A DNA stretch of 64,000 nt from Sulfobacillus thermosulfidooxidans (GTDB lineage: Bacteria; Bacillota; Sulfobacillia; Sulfobacillales; Sulfobacillaceae): contig NZ_LGRO01000001.1 in assembly GCF_001280565.1 (NCBI RefSeq), forward strand, positions 1,178,001 through 1,242,000, in the 5' to 3' direction. The notes under the pieces are model-generated. The model saw only the letters and a list, made by a program, of their open reading frames with translations, searched no databases and was not told the DNA's origin. A program made the translations under genes and the position numbers. Positions 9,363-18,553 of the stretch are shown piece by piece. Every line of letters begins with the position of its first letter. Positions within the stretch are counted from its first letter, which is position 1.

Positions 9363-11327
9363 ATGGGATCGTCATTTTCGTTAACCGATGTCCCCCTGAT
9401 TGCACCCAGCTACCGTCCATCGTCTCGCTTGCCCATTTCTTCGGAAAAAGAGTACCCAGCCTTTTATCAGAATTCGATTGAACATGTAGGGGCTTATTGG
9501 GCCAGCGTGGCTCAAGAATTGGTATGGGACCAAGTTTGGCGTGAGGATTTACAAGGAGAATTACCCAACTTTGAATTCTTTAAAGACGGATATCTTAATG
9601 TCAGCGCCAACTGCATCGATCGTCACGCACAGCGCAATCCTCATCGGCAAGCCTTGAAATGGATCAGTGAAACCGGTGAGGAAAAAACATGGACTTATGC
9701 CCAGTTATTGGATCAAACGGCAAGAATGGCATCTTTTTTACGGCAACAGGGCATCCAACCCGGTGATGTGGTGGCTATTTTTCTTCCCAATTTGCTCGAA
9801 ACATTTGCGGCGGTCCATGCATGTTATCGCATTGGTGCCATTTACAATATTATCTTTTCGGGATTCTCCCAAGAAGCATTGTATGATCGGCTAGTCGAAA
9901 CGCAACCTCGGATTATTATTACAGCTGATGGCACGTACCGTAGGGGACGTGTCATTCCCTTAAAACAAACGTTGGATAAGATCGTGGAACGGATTGAGAG
10001 TGTCGAACATATTATTGTGATTCGGCGTGCCAACATGGCGGTAACCATGATGCGACCTCGTGACATATTTTGGGATGACATTTTGCATGATGTGAGCACC
10101 TACCAAGAGCCTCTTCCCATTGAGGCGAACCAACCCGGTTTTATCATTTATACATCTGGAACTACATCAAAACCCAAAGGACTCATTCATAGTGGCGCGG
10201 GTTTTCTTGTGGGCGCTTATCACAATGTGAAATTTACGTTGGATTTGGGCGAGCATGATGTCTATTGGTGTACGGCCGATACCGGATGGCTTACTTTTCC
10301 AATTTTTGAGCTGGTAGGCGGTTTAGCGCACGGGGCCACTATGATCGTCTATGAAGGCGCCATGGATTATCCTAGCCCTGCTCATTTTTATCAAATATTG
10401 TCTCACAACCAGGTCACCAAAATCTTTACAGCTCCGACGTGGTTACGTATGCTGGCGCGTTTTGGCGAATCTTTGGCGCATGAATATGGGTTAGACGCCC
10501 TTCAGCTGATTGGTTTAGTTGGTGAACCATTAGACGCCAATACATGGCAGTGGGTACGTCAACACCTAGGATCGGGTCAGGTCGATATTAATAATACTTA
10601 TGGACAAAGTGAAACGGGCAGTGCCTGGGCGTCAGGAATTGCGGGGGTCACGGCAATGAAACCGGGTTCGTGCGGTCCCGCCTTACCCGGTCATGCTTAT
10701 CAAATTGTTAATGCCAATGGGGAAGTCGAGGCGTTGAATACTGCCGGCACATTAGTGTTAACCAAGCCGTTCCCCGCCTTGACACGGGGAATTTGGGGAA
10801 ATCCCGAACGATATTACTCCCAGTACTTCAGCCAATATCCCGGTCGTTATAACACCTTTGATACGGCCATAGAGGATTCAAACCGCCACCTTTGGGTGTT
10901 AGGACGCATTGATGATGTGATCAATGTAGCCGCTCACCGCTTATCCACCATGGAAATGGAAAGTGTGATTCTTCAATTACCGGGCGTAGCCGAATCCGCC
11001 GTCATTGGCGTAGATGACAGCCTCAAGGGGCAAGTGCCCGTGGCCTTTGTGACCCTACGGGACAATTCGTTAAAACAGGAAAACTGGAATGCCAAAGTTG
11101 GAGAACAAATCAGCCAACAAATTGGAGCGATTGCGCGACCCGCGCAGGTTTATATTATTGATGCGATGCCCAAAACTCGTAGTGGAAAGATTGTTCGCCG
11201 CCTCCTGAAAGAGATTGTGACAACAGGTCAAGCTCAAGGGGACCGCACTGGCATGGAAAATCCCGAAATTGTAGAGACCTTAGTTGCTCAATTACAAGAG
11301 GCGATCCATCGGGAAGAAGACAGCTAA
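9363..11327 (+). CDS. Acyl-CoA synthetase of the acetyl/propionyl-CoA synthetase family
   Basis: A 654-residue AMP-forming ligase that would activate a carboxylate to its CoA thioester. Signature motifs are YTSGTTSKPKG (P-loop, about 262-272), VGEP (about 385), YGQSETG (413-419), GRIDDVINVAAHR (hinge) and PKTRSGKIVRR, with the catalytic Lys in the last. Length and N-terminal layout match Acs/PrpE. The residue before Gln415 is Gly, where acetate enzymes have Trp (Trp414 of Salmonella Acs), so a longer or branched acid is likely. GGAGAGGATAGGAA precedes the ATG. Its stop overlaps the stop of the convergent ABC gene. Confidence 0.88.
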   Translation: MGSSFSLTDVPLIAPSYRPSSRLPISSEKEYPAFYQNSIEHVGAYWASVAQELVWDQVWREDLQGELPNFEFFKDGYLNVSANCIDRHAQRNPHRQALKWISETGEEKTWTYAQLLDQTARMASFLRQQGIQPGDVVAIFLPNLLETFAAVHACYRIGAIYNIIFSGFSQEALYDRLVETQPRIIITADGTYRRGRVIPLKQTLDKIVERIESVEHIIVIRRANMAVTMMRPRDIFWDDILHDVSTYQEPLPIEANQPGFIIYTSGTTSKPKGLIHSGAGFLVGAYHNVKFTLDLGEHDVYWCTADTGWLTFPIFELVGGLAHGATMIVYEGAMDYPSPAHFYQILSHNQVTKIFTAPTWLRMLARFGESLAHEYGLDALQLIGLVGEPLDANTWQWVRQHLGSGQVDINNTYGQSETGSAWASGIAGVTAMKPGSCGPALPGHAYQIVNANGEVEALNTAGTLVLTKPFPALTRGIWGNPERYYSQYFSQYPGRYNTFDTAIEDSNRHLWVLGRIDDVINVAAHRLSTMEMESVILQLPGVAESAVIGVDDSLKGQVPVAFVTLRDNSLKQENWNAKVGEQISQQIGAIARPAQVYIIDAMPKTRSGKIVRRLLKEIVTTGQAQGDRTGMENPEIVETLVAQLQEAIHREEDS

Positions 11328-13231
11328 AATGCTTCGGTTGAGGTGCCTAGGCTGCTCGAAGAAGCGAGGGAGGAATGGGCACCGTGATATTGACTGTGAT
11401 AAAGGTTCCAATAAAAACCATGCCGGCGTAACAACTCCTGGTGTGTACCTTGTTCTACGATACTACCCGCATTCATGACAACAATGCGATCGGCATTGAG
11501 AATAGTCGAAAGGCGGTGGGCGATAACAAAACTCGTTCGCCCTTTCAGTAATTGATCCATCGCCCGTTGAATAAGTAGTTCAGTGCGGGTGTCGACATTG
11601 CTCGTCGCCTCGTCCAATATCAAAATCGGGGGGTTGGCTAAAATAGCCCGGGCGATGGTCAATAATTGTTTTTGTCCTCCCGAAATGTTGATGGCCTCCT
11701 CGTTCAACACGGTATCATATCCTTGGGGAAGGGTACGAATAAAATGATCGGCCTGGGCCTTTTGGGCCGCGTCCCTAATCGCGGAATCCGGAGCGTCTGG
11801 TTTACCGTAGGCAATATTTTCACGGATGGTGCCATGAAATAACCAGGTATCTTGCAAGACCATCCCTAACAGCTGATGCAGCTCATCTCGACGTATTTGA
11901 CGGATGTCCCTGCCGTCGATGCGAATGCTACCTTGACTCACGTCGTAGAACCGCATTAATAAATTAACCACGGTGGTTTTCCCGGCTCCCGTCGGGCCAA
12001 CGATGGCAATCATTTGTCCCGGTTCCACATCTAAGGTAAAGTCCCGAATAATGAGGTGATGAGGTGTGTAGCCAAAACCCACATGGTCAAATTGGACATG
12101 ACCTTGAATAGGGTTTACAAAGGCGACATGAGTCCACGAGGATTCTTCTGGAGCATCAAGCAAATCAAAGATTCGTTCGGCTGATGCCATCGTCGATTGG
12201 ATGACATTAGAAATGCCCGAAAGTTGATTAATGGGTTGGGAAAACTGACGGGCATACTGGATAAATGCCAAAATATCGCCAATTTGTAGTTGTCGTTGGG
12301 TCACTAAGATCGCCCCCGTGACACTCACTAATACATAGCCAAGATTGCTAATAAAGTTCATGAGGGGCATGATAATGCTGGTAATAAATTGGGCTTTCCA
12401 TGTCGCCTCATACAATTGATCATTGATTTGGTCGAAATGCCTAATAGCTTCGTCCTCCCGGGCAAAGGCTTTGACGACGTGATGTCCGGTATACATTTCT
12501 TCAATGTGTCCATTGAGTTGCCCGAGAATACTTTGTCGCAGCGCAAAATATTTCTGAGAGCGTTTAGCAATAATGCGCGTGAAATAAAAACTCAGTGGTA
12601 AGGTCACAATGACTGTGAGAGTCATTATTGGGCTTATTGTCAGCATCATCACAATGATCCCAATAAAGGTAATTAAACCTTGAAGTATTTGCGTTAAGGA
12701 TTGCTGCAAGGTACTGCTGATATTATCAAAATCATTGATAAACCGGCTTAAAATATCACCATGAGGATGGGTGTCAAAATAACTGACCCGAAGTCTCGAT
12801 AGTTTGTGATCTAATTGTTGACGGAGATCGAAAACTGATTTCTGCGTCACATGGGCCATGATATACCGGGGAAGGTAGTTAAATAGCGCGCTGATGATAT
12901 ATAGCCCGGCTAAGACAAACAACCAATGCCCAATGGTAACAAAATTGACTCCGGGCAGTCCATGCATTTTGTGTAAGAACCCCTGGTATAACTGGGTAGT
13001 AATAATCCCCATGATACGGGGCCCAAAGATTGCAAACACTGTGCCGAGAATACTGCTGAGTACAACAAATATCAGTGACCATTTATACGGGAATAAATAG
13101 GTCATCAGCCGCATGAGCGTCGCCCGAAAATTTTGCGGCTTTTCGCTGGGGATGGCGAAATTTTGACTCCAACCATGGCCGCCAGATCCAATCATAGGCA
13201 TAAATGGGCGGGGACGGTTCTGATCAGCCAT
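11324..13231 (-). CDS. ABC exporter half, catalytic (consensus) subunit
   Basis: A 635-residue type IV ABC exporter: a polar N-terminal extension of about 30 residues, six membrane helices (about 40-330), then the ATPase. Walker A is VGPTGAGKTT, the signature is ISGGQKQLL, and Walker B is LILDEATSNVD with the catalytic Glu intact, followed by the H-loop IAHRL. This makes it the LmrD/BmrD/TM288-type half of a heterodimer. The ATG overlaps the stop of the upstream half-transporter (TGATG), so the pair is co-translated. A TTG one codon upstream is the longest possible start. The exported compound is unknown; multidrug export is the usual role. Confidence 0.88.
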   Translation of the reverse strand: MADQNRPRPFMPMIGSGGHGWSQNFAIPSEKPQNFRATLMRLMTYLFPYKWSLIFVVLSSILGTVFAIFGPRIMGIITTQLYQGFLHKMHGLPGVNFVTIGHWLFVLAGLYIISALFNYLPRYIMAHVTQKSVFDLRQQLDHKLSRLRVSYFDTHPHGDILSRFINDFDNISSTLQQSLTQILQGLITFIGIIVMMLTISPIMTLTVIVTLPLSFYFTRIIAKRSQKYFALRQSILGQLNGHIEEMYTGHHVVKAFAREDEAIRHFDQINDQLYEATWKAQFITSIIMPLMNFISNLGYVLVSVTGAILVTQRQLQIGDILAFIQYARQFSQPINQLSGISNVIQSTMASAERIFDLLDAPEESSWTHVAFVNPIQGHVQFDHVGFGYTPHHLIIRDFTLDVEPGQMIAIVGPTGAGKTTVVNLLMRFYDVSQGSIRIDGRDIRQIRRDELHQLLGMVLQDTWLFHGTIRENIAYGKPDAPDSAIRDAAQKAQADHFIRTLPQGYDTVLNEEAINISGGQKQLLTIARAILANPPILILDEATSNVDTRTELLIQRAMDQLLKGRTSFVIAHRLSTILNADRIVVMNAGSIVEQGTHQELLRRHGFYWNLYHSQYHGAHSSLASSSSLGTSTEAF

Positions 13232-14964
13232 CAACTGGCCTCCTCTGACAATTGTGAACGAACAAATTCCTGATAAACCACTGAGCTTTGCATAAGGGTT
13301 TCATGTCGGCCACGCCCAACAATTTGCCCCTTGTCAAGAACCAGGATTTGATCCGCATCGATCACGGTTTGTACTCTTTGGGAGACGACAATAATAGCGG
13401 CCTCTCGTAAGGATTCTCGCAAAGCCTCTTGCAGTCGCTGATCCGTTTGGTAGTCGAGAGCTGAAAAACTATCGTCAAAGAGGTAAATGTCTGCTTTTTT
13501 CACCAGGGCTCGGGCAATCGCCAATCGCTGTTTCTGACCTCCCGACAAGTTATTTCCATTTTGGGTGACTGGCGATTGGAACCCGTCGGGGAGCCGCTCA
13601 ATAAATTCGAGGGCTTGTGCAATTCGGGCAGCTTCTTCAATGTCCTCATCCGAGGCCTCGGGATTACCAAAACGAATATTGTCGGCAATGGTTCCAGAAA
13701 AGATCACCGCGTTTTGGGAAACATACGCAATTTTTGACCGAACAAATTGTTGAGGAAGATTACGGATGTCGATTCCATGTAATAATATGGCTCCTTCACT
13801 CACATCAAAGAACCGCGGAATTAGATTTAATAGAGCCGTCTTGCCTGATCCTGTTCCTCCTACAATTGCCGTGATCTGGCCGAAAGGAACATCGAAGGAA
13901 AGACGGGACAAAACCATATCTTCAGCTCCCGGATAGCGAAAGGACACCCTGTCAAAAATTAGTGGTGTTGATGAGGACGTTGTGAGGGTTGGAATTATCA
14001 TATCATCGCGATTAGTTACAGAAGGGACGAGGTTCAGTACCTCATTAATGCGTGCGGCCGATGCCTGGGCTCGGGGGATCATAAAAAACATAGCCGAAAC
14101 CATCATGATGGAAAACATGATTTGAGAGATATATTGAATAAAAGCCATTAAGTTTCCCACCTGCAGAGTGCCGGTGCCCACTTCTCGTCCGCCAAACCAT
14201 AAAATCGCTACAGTCGATAAGTTTATAATCATCATCACCAATGGCATGAATAATGCCATAATCGTATAAACCCGAATTGAAACCTGGGTCAAATCACCGT
14301 TAACACGTTCAAAACGAGACTGCTCATAACTATCCCGATTAAAAGCCCGAATCACCCGCACGCCAGTCAAATTCTCGCGAACAATACGATTTAACACATC
14401 CACCTTTTCTTGCATCAAGTGAAACAGAGCCAGACCGCGTTTCAAAATGAGATAGATCCCTAATGCTAAAAGAGGTAATACCACAACCAGAATTGTCGAC
14501 AATTTGGCATTAGTAGTAACCGCCATAATGATGCCGCCAACAGCCATGAGCGGGGCAATTACCATCATGCGAAGCAGCATATTGACAAACTGCTGCACTT
14601 GCATGACATCATTGGTTGAACGCACAATCAAGGAGGAGGTGCCGAATTGATCAAATTCGTGCGGCATTAATGACTCAACATGACGAAAAAGTTGTCCTCG
14701 CACAATGCGCCCGAATTCTGCGGAAGTTTTCGATGCCAAATATCCCGCACCAATAGAGAAAACCGCTGCCAAAAACGTAACGATCAACATCAGAGTTCCG
14801 ATAGCAAAAATCTCGGCCATATTGCCTTTCACGACCCCTTGGTCCACCATTTTGGCCATCAGTCGCGGTAAATATAAGGTCGATAAGGTCTGAAAAAACG
14901 TCAATAGGATAATCAAGCTGATGGAGAGCCATGCTGGACGTAATATTTTTAATAACCGTGTCAT
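13231..14964 (-). CDS. ABC exporter half with degenerate ATPase site
   Basis: A 577-residue half-transporter with six membrane helices (about 10-310) and a C-terminal ATPase. Walker A is VGGTGSGKTA and the signature LSGGQKQRL is normal, but Walker B reads LFDDSFSALD, with Asp where the catalytic Glu is expected. This is typical of the LmrC/BmrC/TM287-type partner in heterodimeric exporters. The longer frame to 15042 is unlikely: TGGAGTGA lies four bases before the ATG at 14964, and the protein then begins right before the first helix. It is first in the two-gene operon. Confidence 0.88.
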   Translation of the reverse strand: MTRLLKILRPAWLSISLIILLTFFQTLSTLYLPRLMAKMVDQGVVKGNMAEIFAIGTLMLIVTFLAAVFSIGAGYLASKTSAEFGRIVRGQLFRHVESLMPHEFDQFGTSSLIVRSTNDVMQVQQFVNMLLRMMVIAPLMAVGGIIMAVTTNAKLSTILVVVLPLLALGIYLILKRGLALFHLMQEKVDVLNRIVRENLTGVRVIRAFNRDSYEQSRFERVNGDLTQVSIRVYTIMALFMPLVMMIINLSTVAILWFGGREVGTGTLQVGNLMAFIQYISQIMFSIMMVSAMFFMIPRAQASAARINEVLNLVPSVTNRDDMIIPTLTTSSSTPLIFDRVSFRYPGAEDMVLSRLSFDVPFGQITAIVGGTGSGKTALLNLIPRFFDVSEGAILLHGIDIRNLPQQFVRSKIAYVSQNAVIFSGTIADNIRFGNPEASDEDIEEAARIAQALEFIERLPDGFQSPVTQNGNNLSGGQKQRLAIARALVKKADIYLFDDSFSALDYQTDQRLQEALRESLREAAIIVVSQRVQTVIDADQILVLDKGQIVGRGRHETLMQSSVVYQEFVRSQLSEEAS

Positions 14965-15692
14965 AATGTCACTCCATTTGGAATGGTCGTAGGCCCTGGT
15001 ACATGACCAGTTGATGAGAAACTCATTGTTAGTACAAATCATAGCATATGTTGAACGCCCTTGAACTCCCCATATCCATCGTATGTTTTAGGAAATTCCC
15101 TGGGGAACTTGATGCAGAGGGAGGCTCCGCCAGTCGATCCGACAAAATAACTCGTCGACCCAAGGCTACTGCTTCACAGCGCCCACGCCAGCGCCAGCTC
15201 GGATAGGGCTTCTGACGGATGCGTTGGGCTTGAGGCTATTCACCCGTCGAGAAATCGCGACCTTAGGCGAGTCAGGGATGAGCCAGTGTCCATAGGCCTG
15301 CTTTCCATCGAATTCTTCCACCCCATGTCATGCCGGGAGTCGCTTGCCGGAGACCAGGACTCCATGTATAATCGGAACAAATGTTTGTCACTTATTTTTT
15401 TATGCATGGCCTTGTCATGGCCGACGATAAAAATTTTCTTATTTCCGGTCATTCCACGATGGCATTAGGCGTTAGGTGTCTTATGTTTTATCAAATGCGC
15501 CGTAAATCTCCATGGTGGTTCCCCCCAGAATCTCCGCTCTTAGGGCCAAGAGATTCAATCGGCAAAACATTTTTTCATTGCCAAGAATTCAAATTGTTAG
15601 ATAAAATAGGACCATCTCAAATGTAGAGAACAACATGTTCACACATACGCATGCACTCTCGTCTTCACTGACAACATCTAAAGGGCGTGACT
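14965..15692. other. Intergenic stretch with a shared 12-bp block, no convincing gene
   Basis: About 730 bp between the exporter operon and glcE. Open frames here (for example 15240-15452 on the minus strand and 15381-15626 on the plus strand) lack ribosome sites and recognisable domains. The segment 15244-15270 contains CCGTCG followed 9 bases later by GACCTTAGGCGA; the same pair of blocks occurs at 39052-39080. It may be decayed mobile DNA or a non-coding RNA remnant. The leader of glcE probably lies in the last 150 bases. Confidence 0.4.
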
Positions 15693-17030
15693 ATGGACAG
15701 ATTCACACGCAACGATTTGCGAATGATAGCGAATCGTCTAGAACGGTTTCTCAGCTCCTCCCATATTCGAATTGAAGAGTTCGTTGTTGATGGGACTGAA
15801 GAAGAACAGGCTTGGTCTTTTATTCGAGTATTGCCGTCCTCGGAGAGTGAGATTGTGCAGATTGTCCAGATGGCCCGGACTCAAGGCTGGAAGATTGCCC
15901 CTAGTGGGGGTGGGTCGATGTGGTCTTACGGCAATATTCCGCGGGAAAGACCTGTGATTGTTCTCGATACCCAATATCTCCAAAACGTTATTCATTACTC
16001 CCCGGCAGATATGCTAATTACGGTCGAAGCAGGCATGACATTACGCAAGCTACAACACATCCTGGCCCAAGAAGGACAAATGTTAGCACTTGATCCCGTG
16101 TGCAATGAAGAAGCCACGACCATTGGTGCGATTGTGGCGACTGCCAAATCGGGACCTTACCGTGCGCATTATGGCACTCTACGCGACATGGTTACGGGAC
16201 TTCGGGTTGTACTGGGTGACGGAAATGCGGTCAAAACGGGAAGTCGGGTAGTCAAAAATGTTGCGGGCTATGATCTTAGCAAGTTGTTCATCGGGTCTCT
16301 GGGGACTTTAGGAATTATCACCCAGTGCACCTTGAAAGTGAAGCCGATTCCGCGCTACCGCGAACTTTGTGCTTTGTCGGGCACTCTTAATGAAGTTATC
16401 AGCTGGCAGCGTGCGATTATGGACTCATCCTTGATTCCCGCCTGTTTTGAGTTAATGGGAGAGATAGCTCCATTGTCGGGAAAGGTGACCAAGGCTTCTC
16501 TCTGGACCTTAATCATTGGCAGTGATGAAAATGAAGCCTCAGCACGGTTCCAACGAGACAAGTTGCACCAGTTAACTGGACGGTCATGGCAAGTCATAGG
16601 GCCCTTGGAGGTGGAAGATTTTTGGCGTGATTACCGGCGAATTCTCGGTGCCGCCAACATCGTGCTGCGCTTGCAAGCGCAACCGACCCATATCGCATCA
16701 CTGGCTTCGGATATTCAACACCAACTTAAAGCCGAGCATAATATCCCGTCACAGGTCTCGCTGACACTACCCGAAGGCATAGGCCGCTTATATCTCAATA
16801 CCGATCAGGTTGACGAGGCAAAACGCGCCATGACTCGTCTTAGCCAATATGTTCAATCCCAGCATGGAGCCCTAGTTATTGAAAAGGCTCCTCCAGCATT
16901 ACGCCAAGGCGTTGAGGTTTTTAACAGTCCTCGGCTCCAAGATGGAGCGCTAGAACTTATGCACTTATTAAAGGACCAGTACGATCCGCAGCACCTGTTC
17001 AATCCGGGAATATTTGTCGGAGGGATCTAA
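15693..17030 (+). CDS. glcE: FAD-binding oxidoreductase, glycolate oxidase GlcE-like subunit
   Basis: A 445-residue FAD-linked oxidase of the p-cresol methylhydroxylase fold. The FAD domain shows IAPSGGGSMWSYG (about 70-82), TVEAGMTL (about 112), TIGAIVATAKSGPYR (about 145-160), KNVAGYDLSKLFIGSLGTLGII (read in parts, about 187-208), and ends with LFNPGIFVGG. GlcE subunits are normally about 350 residues; this one is longer but keeps the KNVAGYD signature. AAAGGG six to seven bases before the ATG at 15693 is preferred to the GTG at 15687. It leads a glcEFD set that would oxidise glycolate or another 2-hydroxyacid and feed electrons to the membrane. Confidence 0.8.
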   Translation: MDRFTRNDLRMIANRLERFLSSSHIRIEEFVVDGTEEEQAWSFIRVLPSSESEIVQIVQMARTQGWKIAPSGGGSMWSYGNIPRERPVIVLDTQYLQNVIHYSPADMLITVEAGMTLRKLQHILAQEGQMLALDPVCNEEATTIGAIVATAKSGPYRAHYGTLRDMVTGLRVVLGDGNAVKTGSRVVKNVAGYDLSKLFIGSLGTLGIITQCTLKVKPIPRYRELCALSGTLNEVISWQRAIMDSSLIPACFELMGEIAPLSGKVTKASLWTLIIGSDENEASARFQRDKLHQLTGRSWQVIGPLEVEDFWRDYRRILGAANIVLRLQAQPTHIASLASDIQHQLKAEHNIPSQVSLTLPEGIGRLYLNTDQVDEAKRAMTRLSQYVQSQHGALVIEKAPPALRQGVEVFNSPRLQDGALELMHLLKDQYDPQHLFNPGIFVGGI

Positions 17031-17032
17031 CT

Positions 17033-18370
17033 ATGGCAGAAAGATTGGCATCAACGAATAACGAGCGGGCAACAGCGTTTGGTTACCCAGAGCCGCCGCA
17101 GCCCGATAAATATTCAAAATGTGTGCACTGTGGTTTTTGCCTGGAAGTTTGTCCCACTTACCAACAATCATCCGATGAAAATCATTCCCCGCGAGGACGC
17201 GTATACTTGATTAAACAAGCGGCTCTCGGTGATATTCCATTAGATGAAGCTGTCATTGATCCAGTGATGAGCTGCTTGGATTGCCGGGCGTGTGAAAGCG
17301 TCTGCCCGTCGGGAGTCGAGGTGGGCAATCTCATCGAACATGCCCGTGGGCAAATTTATGCTTGGCAGGCCGAGCAAGGGCGGCTAAATCGCATTCAACA
17401 GTTTACGCTCCATCATCTCTTTCCCCATCCCAAACGCTTGAGATGGGCTGGCAAGTTTCTACAATTTTATCACCGTTCTGGTTGGCGTGGCCTCGCTCAC
17501 AAAATCCAAATAACCAAATTATTGCCGCAGCATCTACGGGATTACGAAGAAATTCTGCCAACGCCGTCCTCGCCGACATTGACAACATGGCCCCCTGTAA
17601 CTTCTCCCAAAACTTCGCCTAAGGGCCGGGTCGGACTCCTCACAGGTTGTGTCATGGATGCTCTCATGTCACCTATTAATGAGGCGACCATACGTGTTGT
17701 CGTTCATAATGGTTGGGAAGTTGTGATTCCGTCACAACAGGTTTGTTGCGGCGCTTTGCATGTGCATGCTGGTGATCGGCATACGGCCCGGTCTTTGGCC
17801 CGAACCAATATCCATGCATTTTTCGAGGAGGATGTGGATTACGTCGTCACCAACTCGGCTGGGTGTGGGGCAGCAATGAAAGAATATCCCGACTTATTTG
17901 AGGAACTCCCGGAAGAGGAATATGATTTGGCCACTCGGTTCGCCAAGAAAGTGCGGGATGTCTCGGAATTTTTGGTCGAAACCGGCTTTGATCCACCCAA
18001 ACAGGCCATTTCCGGTGCAGTAACCTATCACGATGCATGTCATTTGTGCCACGCGCAAAAAATCCGGCATCAACCCCGGTACTTGATTCAATCCATTCCG
18101 GGAATCCAGTTTGAAGAAATGCCCAATGCAGATCGCTGTTGTGGAAGTGCAGGGATTTACAATCTAACCCATCCCGACATGGCGGGAAAGCTATTGGATC
18201 AAAAAGTCGAGGATATTCCGCCAGATGTCGATACGGTGGTTCTAGGCAATCCCGGATGCCTTTTGCAGATCAAAGCGGGGTTAAACAAGCATCACCGTAA
18301 CGTAAAAGTGGTGCATACGGTGGAATTGCTCGATTTAGCCTACCAACAAGAATCTGGTCACGAGTCCTGA
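17033..18370 (+). CDS. glcF: Glycolate oxidase iron-sulfur subunit GlcF-like
   Basis: A 445-residue electron-transfer subunit. Two ferredoxin-type [4Fe-4S] motifs lie near the N terminus: CVHCGFCLEVCP (about residues 32-43) and CLDCRACESVCP (about 82-93). Two CCG domains follow, with motifs VCCGALHVHAG (about 240) and RCCGSAGIYN (about 367). This is the complete GlcF/LutA-like layout. It starts two bases after the glcE stop, so it is in the same operon and probably passes electrons from the flavin subunits. Confidence 0.88.
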   Translation: MAERLASTNNERATAFGYPEPPQPDKYSKCVHCGFCLEVCPTYQQSSDENHSPRGRVYLIKQAALGDIPLDEAVIDPVMSCLDCRACESVCPSGVEVGNLIEHARGQIYAWQAEQGRLNRIQQFTLHHLFPHPKRLRWAGKFLQFYHRSGWRGLAHKIQITKLLPQHLRDYEEILPTPSSPTLTTWPPVTSPKTSPKGRVGLLTGCVMDALMSPINEATIRVVVHNGWEVVIPSQQVCCGALHVHAGDRHTARSLARTNIHAFFEEDVDYVVTNSAGCGAAMKEYPDLFEELPEEEYDLATRFAKKVRDVSEFLVETGFDPPKQAISGAVTYHDACHLCHAQKIRHQPRYLIQSIPGIQFEEMPNADRCCGSAGIYNLTHPDMAGKLLDQKVEDIPPDVDTVVLGNPGCLLQIKAGLNKHHRNVKVVHTVELLDLAYQQESGHES

Positions 18371-18397
18371 CTGCAAGAGCAGAACTTGTCAGCCCAC

Positions 18398-18535
18398 ATG
18401 TTATCGCGAACGGACGAAATGGAGCGTTACGTGACACATGATCATGAGTTCCAAAATGGGACCTGTGTCACTCCCGAGGATAAAGAATCTCGCAATTGGG
18501 GAATAAATCCGGTTTCGACCGCCGTGCGCAACTAG
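18398..18535 (+). CDS. Possible 45-residue ORF between glcF and glcD
   Basis: An open frame starting MLSRTDEMERYVTHDH and ending STAVRN fills most of the 183-bp gap between glcF and glcD. It has no good Shine-Dalgarno and no recognised domain. The segment also contains an 8-bp inverted repeat, GTGACACA (18431-18438) and TGTGTCAC (18464-18471), so the stretch may be a regulatory leader of glcD rather than a gene. Confidence 0.25.
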   Translation: MLSRTDEMERYVTHDHEFQNGTCVTPEDKESRNWGINPVSTAVRN

Positions 18536-18553
18536 ATGAAAGAAGGGAAGAGA

